Source: Carnegiea gigantea
Taxonomy: Eukaryota; Streptophyta; Magnoliopsida; Caryophyllales; Cactaceae
Direction: 5' to 3'
Assembly (NCBI GenBank): GCA_029747015.1
Contig: JAKOGI010002467.1
Location: forward strand, 1-64,000
DNA length: 64,000 bases
Part shown: positions 35,185 to 46,173 of the stretch, in pieces
Numbering within the stretch: the first letter of the stretch is position 1
Layout: every line of letters begins with the position of its first letter
Notes under the pieces: model-generated
Told to the model about the DNA's origin: nothing
The model's database searches: none
The model's input: the letters and a program-made list of their open reading frames with translations, nothing else
Position numbers and translations under genes: made by a program

Positions 35185-38100
35185 TCCTCCCCTTGTTGGG
35201 AAGATTTGGCCCTCAAATCTGATAGATAGTTGTCTGGTTCATACGGACTGAGATCAGAAATATTGAATGTGGCTGAGACTCCATAATCCCCTGGCAACTC
35301 GACTTTGTAAGCATTATTGTTAATCCTTTCCAAAACTTCAAAGGGACCATCTGCTCGTGGCATCAGTTTATTTTTCCTTTTGGAAGGAAATCTTTCTTTT
35401 CACAGATGTATCCACACCAAATCACCTGATTGAAATACTTTCTCTTTCTTATGTCTGTTGGCATGGGCCATATAGTTGTTGGTGACTTTCTTGATCCTGG
35501 CCTTTACCAACTCATGTAATTTTTGGATCTCTCCCACTCTATCCGCTGCGTCTGCACTTGGCCGTTGGTCTAGTGGTCGTGGTGTAAGATCAAGGGGGGT
35601 CAATGGATCAACTCCATATACGACTTTAAAAGGAGATAGACCAGTAGCCTTGCTGGGCATTTTGTTGTAGGCGAACTCGGCATGTGGAAGTAATAAATCC
35701 CAAGCTTTAGCTTGGTGCCTAATCAGGACTCTTAGTAGGGTACCAAGGGTACGATTAGTCACCTCAGTCTGTCCGTCCGTCTGGGGGTGGCAGGTGGTAC
35801 TATACTTCAGTTTAGTACCCAACTTTTTTCATAAAGTAACCCAGAAATGACTCAAGAACTTGGTATCTCGATCAGAGACTATGGAACGAGGAATCCCATG
35901 CAGTCTCATAACTTCTCTAAAGTAGAGCTCAGCAATGTGAGTAGCATCATTAGTCTTCATGCAAGGAATGAAATGAGCCATCTTTGAAAATCTGTCTACG
36001 ACCACAAAGATAGAATCCTTACCCCTTTGAGTCCGTGGTAAACCAAGTATGAAATCCATACTCACGTCTACCCATGGTTGAGTTGAGATTGGCAGTGGCG
36101 TGTATAATCCTTGGGGTAACAAATGGCTCTTAGCAATTTGACATGTCCCGCACCTTTTAATAATATCCTGGACGTCCTTATTCATCCCTGGCCAGTAATA
36201 ATGTTCCCTAAGCATGGTTAGGGTCTTGTCTTCTCCAAAATGACCAGCTAACGAACCACCATGGACTTCCCGGATCAACAACTCACGTGTGCTGCACTTT
36301 GGGATGCATAATCGAGTACCTTTAAAGAGAAAACCCTCCTGTAGCAAGAAATCCCCTTTAGGCCATTTTTGACACTCCAAAAACAACGACCGAAAGTCTT
36401 CATCATCTTGGTATAAAGCCTTTAGATGCTCGAACCCTAGGACACAAGCATCTAACTGGAATAATAATAGATAACGCCGAGATAATGCATCGGCGCCCTG
36501 GTTTAGCTTCCCGGACTTATGCTTGATAGTGAAGTGAAAGGACTGGAGATACTCCACCCATTTGGCGTAGCGAGAGTTCAATTTATGCTGGCCCTGAATA
36601 TACTTCAAAGCTTCATGATCTGAATGTAAAATGAACTCAGTAGCAATTAGGTAATGACTCCAGTGCTCCAGGCTACGAACGATAGCATAGAACTCCTTAT
36701 TGTAAGTTGAATATTTCCTCCTGGTATCACATAATTTCTCACTAAAGAAGGCAAGTGGTCGACCTTCTTGAGTAAGAATCCCTCCAATACCAACACCAGA
36801 AGCATCACACTCAACCTCAAAAACTTTATCAAAACAGGGTAATGCTAAGACAGGTGCCTGAGTCAACTTTTCTTTCACTTCTTCAAAGGCGGCTTGGGCT
36901 TTAGGATTCCATGAGAATGAAGAACCCTTAAGCACCTCAGTCATAGGAGATAAGATGGTACTGAAGTTACGAATAAATCTCCTATAGAACGAGGCCAAAC
37001 CATGAAAGCTACGAACATCATGAATACTTTTAGGAACAGGCCACGTCCGAACGGCCTCTATTTTGCTTTCATCAACCTTAATCCCACTTTCAGAAACAAT
37101 ATATCCTAAGAAGGTAACTTCACTGGTGAAGAAGGCACATTTCTTAAGATTCCCAAATAATTTTTCTTTTTCAAGAACGAGCATCACCTGAGTAAGATGT
37201 TCTTGATGCTCATGCTCGTCTTTACTAAACACCAATATGTCATCAAAGTATACGACTACAAATTTTCCAATAAATGGTCGAAATACTTGATTCATCAACC
37301 TCATAAACGTACTAGGGGCATTTGACAAACCAAAGGGCATGACCAACCACTCGTATAACCCACCCTTGGTTTTAAAGGCTGTCTTCCACTCGTCTCCTTC
37401 CCTAATACGGATCTGGTAATATCCACTTCTTAAATCAATCTTGCTAAACACCCTCGAGCCATGTAACTCATCTAGTATATCTTCAAGCCTAGGTATGGGA
37501 TATCTATACTTGATAGTGATTTTGTTTATGGCTCGACTATCGACACACATCCTCATACCACCATCTTTCTTTGGTACCAAAAGAGCCGGAACCACACAAG
37601 GACTTAATGAATCCCGAACCAATCCCTTAGACATAAGCTCTTCAACCTGACGTTGAATTTCTTGGGTATCTTTCGGATTGGCTCTGTAGGCTGGCTTATT
37701 TGGTAACACGGCCCCAGGTATAAGGTCAATATGATGTTGGATGTCACGTTTGGGAGGCAAACCCGTAGGGATTTCATCGGGAAATAGGTGACCAAACTGA
37801 CTTAATATGATCTTGGCTATAGGATGGGATGGTAGGGGTGTTTCAGGCTCAGTTTGCACTTTTAAGATCCATTCTTTCAAGGCTTTAAACTCATGTTGAG
37901 AAGCCTTTAGGACTGGTTCTCCAAGTGACAACAATAGGTCGGATTGATTTGGGTTTTCTTGTGGTTTCTTTTTGTGGAGTTCGGATGGGGCTAATGGAGT
38001 AAGGGTGATTTTTTTGCCATCTTTTGAAAAGGAATATGTGTTTAGGAAACCATTATGCATAACCTTTCGGTCATACATCCAGGGGCATCCTAACAGAACA

Positions 38101-38519
38101 TGGCAGGCATCCATGGGGACAACATCACACCAAACCTCATCTTGGTAATTCTTACCAAGAGTAAATGAAATCAAGCATCGAGAGTTAACTTGAATCCCTT
38201 TACTCTGGTTCAACCACTGAATATTGTATGGGTGTGGATGAGCCATAGTTTCTAATTTCAATTTCTCGATCACCTCCAAAGAAACTACGTTGGCACAACT
38301 CCCTCCATCGATAATCACTGAACAAATTTTGCCTTGGATGGTACAACGTGAATGAAAGATATTTTCACGTTGCTCATCCTTTGCTGATTTTTGAACACTC
38401 ATCACCCTCCAGATTACAAGCATCTCTCCCTCATCTGCTTGCTCCACAAACTCTTCAGTTTCACTTTCTAGATCTTGCACATCTTCTCCCTCTTCTTTTT
38501 CCTCTCTTTTTTCCTCCAC
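35085..38519 (-). pseudogene. Gypsy pol polyprotein (PR-RT-RH-IN), stops at 35829 and 35400
   Basis: The longest open part is 38519-35829 (896 codons, no real start because it continues the gag frame). Counting from 38519: protease VIIDGGSC at 68-75; RT about 250-470 with catalytic YFDDILV at 424-430; RNase H about 567-685 with CDAS (Asp 572), HSDH and GADALSR; integrase zinc finger H753, H760, C790, C793; catalytic Asp in MDFI (822) and SDRD (883/885). A TGA at 35829-35831 sits in VTL-stop-KKLG, where the integrase core continues in the same frame to TDGQTE with the catalytic Glu region. A second TGA at 35400-35402 precedes the C-terminal part, which ends at 35085. No classical chromodomain is evident. 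Confidence 0.93.
35185..35196 (-). other. Polypurine tract of gypsy element
   Basis: Minus strand AACAAGGGGAGGA directly abuts the 3' LTR. It is the usual start site of second-strand synthesis. Confidence 0.85.
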
Positions 38520-39626
38520 ATACTCATCCTTTTTTGACTCCCACTCAGCTAAAGAAATAATTTTGCGACTTGGACAATCAGATGCGATATGTCCGAAGCC
38601 TTGACACTTTTAACACCTCTTTTGGCTAGTTTGGCTTGGATGATTTGGGATCTGCTGGAGCCTTTGTAGAGTTAGGGTTCTTTGTGGAAAGGAAGGGGAA
38701 GGTGGCGTGGGTTTAATGGGTTGAGGCGTGTAGCTCCCCTTATTAGAGGGTTGCCCATGGCTTGGTGTTGAAGAATATGGCTTGGAAAAATCACGCACAT
38801 AGGTTCTAGATTTTCTCTACTGCTCTACTTTATGTGCCAGAATACAAACTTCATCGAATGAGGTATAAGCTTGCAAATCAACTATGTTGGCTATTCTAGG
38901 ATCAAGCCCTCCTAAATAACGAACAATAGTTTGCTCCTCAGGCTCATGAATGTCGCATTTAATCATGAGTTTTTCGAACTCACGTGTGTATTCTTCAACA
39001 TTCATTTTGCCTTGTTGTAAATGGTGAAAGAGTATGTACTGATCTTGAACGTATGTGGAAGGCAGGAAACGTGCTTTCATCTTGGCTTTCATTTTATCCC
39101 AAGTACTAATTTTACTCTTTCTCTCCCTAGTTCTCTTGGCATTGAGGTTCGTCCACCATAAGGAGGCGTACTTTCTCAATCTAAGAGCAATTAGCTTCAC
39201 TTTTTTATCCTCAGGTATTTCCTTGAACTCAAAGACTCTGTCTACAGTCTGTAACCATTCTATGAACTCATCAGGGTCTAACTTTCCTTCAAACTCAAGA
39301 ATCTCAATTTTGAAATCTCCTAAGTTAGAAGTAGGTTTAGGACCCCTAATAGCTCTCACAAATGATACTTCTTCTTCTTCTAACTCAAACAAAGCTCGAT
39401 TAATATCTTCCTCATTCTCACCGCTCATTCTTCTTGGTCGTTCACTAGGCTCCTCTATTCCGATACCTCCTGATCCTTGCATCTTCTGTTTTTGCTTCAT
39501 ACTATCACCAAGTTGCTTCTTCAGATATTCATTTTGAGCCCTGAGTTCTTGATTACTCAAGACCAATTCTTGCATTTGATTGGTAATAGCTTCAAGTTTC
39601 TCATCCATTGACATACTACTACTCAT
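38520..39626 (-). pseudogene. Gypsy gag with two in-frame stops
   Basis: Starts ATG at 39626 (MSSSMSMDEKLEAITNQM). An N-terminal coiled coil (about residues 5-45) precedes a retrotransposon Gag capsid domain, with the hallmark SLWWTNL and RFLPSTYVQDQY region at about 155-200. A TAG at 38817-38819 interrupts KVEQ-stop-RKSRTY. A Pro/Ser/Thr-rich linker follows. The zinc knuckle then reads C-stop-KCQGFGHIASDC because of a TAA at 38610-38612. All stops are in the same frame as pol, so the ancestor made one gag-pol polyprotein of about 1500 codons. An acidic/lysine stretch follows the knuckle before the protease. Confidence 0.9.
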
Positions 39627-39880
39627 TTTGTGATCGAGGGAAGGAAAGGCTTGAAGTGTGGATTGAGTTTAGAATCAAAAGGCAAGGATTCTTCACGTAG
39701 CAAAGTGGCACGGTCGTGCTTGTGGACACGGGACACCCGTGCCAACTTGCTATCCGTGGAAAAAAGGAAGAGCCGGTTTGAGTGTTTTGGAATGAGGGAT
39801 GTGTTTGATGACTTGCTTTGTATTTAGCTTTGGTTCAGAGTATAGGCTGGGGTAACGTGTGGTCCAGGCAAGGATCTGAA

Positions 39881-39895
39881 CTTGCTCTGATACCA
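39881..39895 (-). other. Primer binding site of gypsy element
   Basis: Minus strand TGGTATCAGAGCAAG, five bases from the LTR end. Complement of initiator tRNA-Met. Confidence 0.92.
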
Positions 39896-39899
39896 AAAA

Positions 39900-41152
39900 T
39901 GATGTAATCCTTAGAGAATCACAAGAATTAGGTGAAGAACACTTATGAAAACAAGAGAAGGGATGTGTGTTTCTCAAGTTTAGATTAAGTGTTTAGGTTT
40001 GTTTGTGATGGAACTAAGTTAACTGATTAGGAATCCACCTAATCCTTAACTTAGGGTCCTTAACTTTGACTAGGAATCCACCTAATCAAAGATTAAGATT
40101 TCAAGATCACCACCTTAAGTGACCAACTTAAGGATAAGCAAGGAAGGGATGAAAGATTAAGACTTCAAGTCTTAAGCTTAACACAAGTTTTTGTATTCAA
40201 AGTTGAGTGTTCTCAAAAAGAAGGCTACAAGGCCATTAAATAGGCAAGGATGGCCGGTCATAAGAGGTTTCCTCCCTAGGAGGGTAACCTTCTATGCTAA
40301 GTAAAATAGCTTACATCCGGTTCTAATATAATCCTAAATAACCGGTGTAATACCTTGACAAAACAACTGAATACTAACTTTACTAGCTAATTAATCAAGA
40401 ATACAAGCTTTCCTTTTGCTGAAAGAAGTCCATTTCGGCGCCCACCATAGGGAGAAGGGAAAAATCTAAAGTTAACATGTGTCCTTGAAGTGGTCAAATC
40501 CAATTTTGCCTTGTGTTCTTCTCCCATTGGTTCACATGCTTCACATTCATTGGACCACCATGGAGTACGTGTGTAGGCTTATGATTGGACCCAAGATGTT
40601 GTTTTGAGGCTAAGCAAACCCTCTTTGCTAGGTAAAACTAGCCGGCTAAGCAAGGGATATGATTAGACCAAAATAAAGGTTCATTCGTACAGCGACACTT
40701 AGCTGCTTGTCGTGGTCCAATCAGGGCGATTTTTACCTTGTTAGAAAGCTGCTGAGGACTAGTTTAATCTCCAATTTGAATCATCTCATTTGGACTTCTG
40801 TAGCTCCCGTGATTAGCAAAACATTGAAGGTATATTACTGCAGGACAAAATCTGGATAGCCCGTGAAGATGCTTGAATTTTGTGGACCAAATGAACTCCA
40901 ATTAACTTGAAACCACTTGGAATTGAAAGCTGAAATCTAGCTCTTAAAGGGCAGCAAAAAATTGGACTTTTAAAACATATTTAAGCCTCTATAATTAAGT
41001 AAACAAAACCGGGCTTAACATCGGATGATATCTCGGGTAAAGCAAAATGATCTTGCCTTGCCAAATGACTTTGGATCAAAGATTGGACTGATTTTCTGGG
41101 ATCATTTGGGACCTCATGGACTAGATGATTAATCGTGGATGGTCCTCCATCA
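39900..41152 (-). repeat. 5' LTR of gypsy element
   Basis: 1253 bp, TGATGGAGGACC to GGATTACATCA on the minus strand. Near-identical to 33931-35184. A TATTTAATGG TATA-like box lies near 40235 on the minus strand. Confidence 0.95.
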
Positions 41153-41489
41153 GCAGGACCCTCCCATCACGTTTCTAATGTGGGACACTTATCCATGACG
41201 CTCTCCCCCACTCAATCCTGTGACGCCATTGTCACAGATGGGGTCCCATGATAAGTAGTATCAGAGTCAACCCAGATCCGACTTTGATGTCATCCCAAGC
41301 GCTCTGATTGACGTGGTAGGCAGGGAGGCCCATATGTGACAAGGGCGTTATGGGATTGGGTGGGGGAGAGTGTCACGGACAAGAGTCCTACATCGAAAAA
41401 GTGATGGGAGGGTCCTAAACTTATAAACGGTAGCACTGCACATCCCATCAGACCGGCCTTTTGAGGAGAGGGTAATGGCACCATAACAC

Positions 41490-42038
41490 TAGGTCTTCAA
41501 TGTTGTTGAAAATAGTGTGCCAGTATGAGAAGTGCGTGAAACTAGGATGAACAACTGGAATTAAATCAATTCTATAATTTGGTATCGCCATCTCAGTACT
41601 TCTGTAATTATTTATTGCAAAACAGTAATTATATTTGATATCCATACAAATGTATTAAAACAAAACACTCTCTTTTTCAATTGTCACATATCACTCTATG
41701 TAATTTGCAATTTTTTTTTCTTTTAAGTCTCTATTATTGTAAGATTTATGAAATATTATTTTGATACTTTTTTTTTTTTGCATTTCTAATATTTTTTTCC
41801 ACTTTACAATTTGAAAAACAAACAACATATATGATAAGAGGTTCTTATGTCCTTTGTATCCAAATTTTGTGACAGTGATTGACAATGGCTAAGTTTTTAA
41901 TAGACTCTCATAATAAAATAATATGATTTTCAAAAATATGTACAATTCTAATTTCACATCTCATACCATTATTATTTTCAATAACTAAAAAAAAACTCAC
42001 AATGAGATTATCATAAAAATAATAATCCAGCTTATTAA
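41490..42038. other. Intergenic, AT-rich
   Basis: No gene or element recognised. Poly-T tracts at 41711-41720 and 41769-41780. Confidence 0.5.
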
Positions 42039-42316
42039 GGCGTGTTCATTTTGACTTATGAGAAGTACTTATTGATACTTACTATTGAAGCATGCTATGA
42101 CGCACTAAAATATGCTGAAACTTATTGAAACATATTGAAGCTTGTTGAAAACATGGTGAATGGTTTAAGAAAAAACTAGTAGGTATTTTCGATGAGCATT
42201 TAACAGTACTAAATTATGTTGAATGATGTTGAATCGTGTTGTATGATGTTGAATTATACTAAAACTGACTGAATGCTGATGACAAGTAATTATAATAAGT
42301 TAAAAAGAATATGCTC
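42039..42316. mobile_element. MITE-like element, 278 bp
   Basis: The left end GGCGTGTTCATTTTGACTTAT pairs, inverted, with the right end GAGCATATTCTTTTTAACTTAT, here compared as imperfect ~20 bp terminal inverted repeats. The inside has repeated ATGTTGAAT words. No clear target duplication and no coding sequence. Confidence 0.5.
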
Positions 42317-42388
42317 TCAATTAAAGAATAAAAAAGCTCACAACCGAAAATAACAATAGTTACATATATAAATGACATGTATGGCATG

Positions 42389-43581
42389 CAGACTGGTCAG
42401 TTCGGGAGGGCCAGTTAGATATGAGTCAGGTGTATTTGGATTCGGGTAAAACACGGGTTGAGTGTATTTCAGGTTTGGGTAAAATAGGGGTTGGTGTATT
42501 TCGGTTTTATGGGTTTCGGATCGACCCAATATGTGTTAGATCGAGTGTCTTTTTGTGAGTTATTTATCTTTTGTCAAAATAAAAAATTCTGCATATTTGT
42601 TACTCAAAATTGTCAATATTTAATGAAAAAGTATAGTAATTATAATATCTCAAAAGAATATTAAAAATATTCAAACTTTTCATTATGATATATGAATGTC
42701 ATGTGTAGGCGGATAAAGAATCCAACCCAGTGTAGGCGGATAAAGAATCCAACCCCTTTTGGGTTGATTGGATCGACCGTACATTAGAAGAACTCAATAG
42801 CGGGTCGAGTCATTTATTGGCCAACCCGTGTAGAGCAAGTTAATGGGCTGGATCAGTTTGACTCACTAATAACCCATTTAATAATTCGATATTTTTATTA
42901 ACTAACCTACTGATGTTCAATCAGATAACACCTTTTTAATGGGCCGACCCTAATACGAATACGACCAACCCTTTTGCTACCACTAGCATCACAGTTCAAG
43001 AATAGTTAGAATGGAAATCGAATAAAATAGAGTTAAAGAAGTACAAAATATTATATCTTAGTTATAACATCAAAAATTTAGATCAATTCAAAGTAAATAA
43101 TGTAAAAAATGATTAGACATATTTGTTTCACTAAAGATATAATGGCATAATTTGTGCCTCTTTAATGTTTGTCTTCTTCTAAATTGATTTTTCTGGAGAT
43201 TAGATAGTTGGTTCATGTAATTTCATGTCCATTTTTAACGTTGTTTTATTTATAAATTGTTTATAATATTATTTTTAGATAATAGAGAAGGAAAGAAAGG
43301 GTATTCTTTTTAATTTATAAAGGGATAAATAGATATATACTGTTTCTTTAAACTATTCATTAAATATAGCTAACAATTATCATTAAGATAGATAAATTAG
43401 AGAAAAATTTAAAAAATAAAGATAAATGTTCCGGTCAAGCGGGCGGGTTCGGGATGGGTAGGGTTTGACCCCCCTAATTTGTCGGTTTTTTAGATTCAGT
43501 TTATTTCGAATCGAGAAAATCGTGCTCAAAATCCAAATTTTTTGGATGGGGTTCAGGTTGGGTCAGTTTTTACCAAGTACA
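42389..43581. mobile_element. Non-autonomous hAT-like element, 1193 bp, 8 bp TSD
   Basis: Flanked by a perfect 8 bp duplication ATGGCATG (42381-42388 and 43582-43589), the hAT length. Both subterminal regions are rich in GGGT/GACCC words (42395-42540 and 43430-43570), as in many plant hAT derivatives. Terminal inverted similarity is weak (CAGACT-GGTCA against TGTACTTGGTAA). A 27 bp unit starting GTGTAGGCGGATAAAGAATC is tandemly duplicated at about 42703-42757. No transposase frame is seen. Confidence 0.7.
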
Positions 43582-43589
43582 ATGGCATG

Positions 43590-43927
43590 AGTCCTTAATA
43601 TTAGTTGTGGGTGAGAGATATCTAATGACTTATTTGATGATAGATGCCTTGTGGCCTTAATTTGTAGGATTTTGGTCCAACACAAAATTGTGTTAATTAG
43701 TGTTTTGCTAATTTTGTGAGAAAAAGAAAAAAAGAGGAAAAAATAATTTTTAGATTGGTTTCCAAGTTCACGTTGAGTTAGCATTGGCAAGTTTTGTTTT
43801 GGTAAGTTATTACTTGAAGGGCAAAACTTTAGAAGATTGCAAATGTAGATAATTTAAGAATTTGGAAGGAGCGATCAAGATTGGTTAACAGGAGTATGGA
43901 AAGCGGATATTTAATGCATAGGAGGTG
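43590..43927. other. Intergenic, no gene seen
   Basis: Short AT-rich stretch between the hAT-like element and the older copia LTR. Confidence 0.4.
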
Positions 43928-44231
43928 TGTTGGCAAGATATGAATAAAGGCTTCAGGCTAAAGTAGAAAATCATCTCAGAAAGCGACGGATCCTTTTGAC
44001 CCAATGTGGAGTCTTGAGTGTGGGTAGTATCCTCTAAACCTAATGCGGGGTCTTGAGTGATGATGTGAAGTTCGTTATTTATGGGGTATATCCTGAGCAC
44101 TCTAAGCACTAAGGTGGAGGGAAAGTGTGGAGAAGGGAAGATTGATATGTGAGAGTAAGAGGTGACTTAAACACTAGCTAGAAGAAACTAAAAGTGCACA
44201 GCGTTGTGAGTGTATCTAGTTCTAATTTGTC

Positions 44232-45692
44232 TGATAGTTTTGAGAGTACACGAACATAAGAGGGGGGTAAATTGTGTTGGCCGATTTTTCAGAGTTTCTG
44301 AAAACACCCTTAAGAACAGTTCGGACAGAGTGTTTGCAGTGAATCAGAAATGGAATAGTAGCTAAAAGTAAAGAAAATGCACACGGTGTTTTTACGTGGA
44401 AAACACCTTTGGCCCAACTGAGGTGAAAAACCACAACCTACCCCTGTAGGATTTTCACACACTTCCACTATATGGGCCAAATACGTTACAGAAGTAACCT
44501 ACACTGTTACAAATGTAACACTCACGTAACCGTCTATCCCAAGACAAGTTACACCACGTCTAAAGTCTCCCTAGACTTGGACACACTCAATTCTCACTGA
44601 TGAAAGAAGAAAATGAAATGAACACCTCACTTTAAGTGCTTCTAAATAAGCGGGCGTAAGGTACAATTGAGCGCCTAGTATGCTAATGAAGAAGACTCAA
44701 CTTTTGCATACACTTTGAAAGTTCTTTCTGAAAATATGACTCACAAAGCACATTTAATCCCTTGAAAAACCGTGAGCAATGCTGAGGTAGAAAAGTTTTT
44801 TAAATAAGAGGGTGTATGTGGGATAAAACAATATTAAATTTTCGTGTGCTTGTGCCGCAAGACTTGGTAACTCACCCACTAACAACTTGAACTGCAAGGA
44901 TAAATGAGTACCATAAATTTCCAACAGCCAAGCCCATAATTTTCTCCACCTATTAGCCACATTCTAAAAATTGGAGTTGTTTTACTTGGTGAAAAATTCA
45001 TCCTAAAAATTTGGCTAAAAACTCTCCACAATATATTTTTTTTTTCAAAGCCAAAAATAACTCTTTTGGACTCAACGGCTACAGAAGGTATATCTCAGAC
45101 ATTTCAAAAACGTTAGCCTAAAAATCAAGGAAAAATTATGAAATTCAGTTTTGGCTTAAAAACACTCTGAACCCTATTCTCAGAACTGGTCTGAAACAGT
45201 GTTCTGAGATATCTCAAAAAACCATTTAAAGTAAATGTTAAATCAAGACCTTCTAATTGGCATATTAACAAGAATCTAATAAAATAAAATAAATACCAAA
45301 CCAATGACTCTTGTTAATCAGCTGGACAGCTTGTATATGATTTGACTTGTCGCTCCAAATGCTTTGACGCTTCTCAAAACTGTTTCTTGAGCTGTTCTGA
45401 AGTACTCCATATTCTTTGATGCTCCTTGGGTCCTTGCCAGTGAGCTGCTTTGAATAACTGTTTCTAGAACTGCTCTGAACCGATATCCCGAAATACATGT
45501 ACTTTCCAGCAACTGTTCTAAGACAGTGTTCTCAACCACTTATTGATCAAGCAAGATATTTCAAAAAATATTTTCCGGATCCTGTCAACAACACATAACT
45601 CAAGCACAACCATATAGAGCATTACATTTGTGTTTGTTATCATCAAAACCTTATATAAGTGTGAGGTTAACAATTTCCCAATAGGGTCAACA
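44232..45692 (-). repeat. 3' LTR of Sirevirus-like element
   Basis: 1461 bp, paired with 52319-53783. Starts TGTTGACCCTATTGGG on the minus strand. Confidence 0.95.
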
Positions 45693-45862
45693 ATTTCCCT
45701 CTTTTTGATGATGACAAACCAAATGACTATATTGACATAAAAGGCGAAAGCAAGTTAGTGCCACACAGTCAAGCCATAGAAGAGAAAAAATTTTAAGAAG
45801 TCAACTTAATCCAAGTCATACTAAAACAATCATGGTCATGCCCATCTTCCCCCTTTTAACAT
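45693..45862 (-). other. Two polypurine tracts upstream of the 3' LTR
   Basis: The primary PPT on the minus strand is CATCATCAAAAAGAGGGAAA, directly before the LTR at 45693-45712. A second, GATGATGTTAAAAGGGGGAA, lies at about 45848-45868. Repeated PPTs with an ATCATC/GATGATG lead are described for Sireviruses. Confidence 0.75.
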
Positions 45863-46173
45863 CATCGAAAAAGGGTGGTCAGATCAAACAGAGATAATCC
45901 GGGTGTTTGCAATCACCACCACTTGGGTAATGGAGGAAAACAATCTACGATAACTCAAGTATATGGTACATTAATGATATTGGCCATCCGAGTCACGCAC
46001 AAACAAATAACAACAAGAAGACAAGCATGGCACAGTATTAAAGCAGATCCAACTAAGATTAGCATAAACCATTGTCAGTCACAAAGCACAACCAGATAGT
46101 GAAAAATAGTTGTTGAGAACAGTGTTAGAAACAGGGGTAGAAACAGGGGAGAGAACAAGGAACAGAAACTGTT

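Larger units (their letters stand above)
33931..41152 (-). mobile_element. Ty3/gypsy chromovirus-type retrotransposon (CRM-like), 7222 bp
   Basis: LTRs are 39900-41152 (5', 1253 bp) and 33931-35184 (3', 1254 bp), both TGATG...CATCA on the minus strand. The target duplication is ACAGG (33926-33930) and GCAGG (41153-41157), one mismatch. The LTRs differ at about 27 sites by eye (about 2%), so insertion was fairly recent. PBS and polypurine tract are intact. Gag, protease, RT, RNase H and integrase lie in one frame broken by four stops. Integrase after RNase H defines Ty3/gypsy. The coding frame runs about 100 bp into the 3' LTR, and the protein tail ([18 protein letters not shown]) fits CRM-type chromoviruses; this lineage call is inference. 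Confidence 0.93.
33855..41489. mobile_element. Inverted-repeat (fold-back/TRIM-like) element split by a gypsy insertion
   Basis: The left arm is 33855-33930 continued at 41158-41236; the right arm is 41335-41489. Each arm is 155 bp and they are inverted copies: GACCCTCCCATCAC at 41157 against GTGATGGGAGGGTC in the right arm, and CTCTCCCCCACTCAATCC against GGATTGGGTGGGGGAGAG. The 98 bp centre contains TAGTATCAGAGTCAACCC, which looks like a retroelement primer site. With the gypsy element and one duplicated 5-mer removed, a 408 bp element remains. Short similarity continues about 10 bp beyond the arms. It may be a rearranged TRIM whose two LTRs are inverted, or a fold-back element. Confidence 0.75.

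Noticed and set aside
39055..39537. 160-codon plus-strand frame
   Set aside because: Antisense shadow of the gypsy gag gene.
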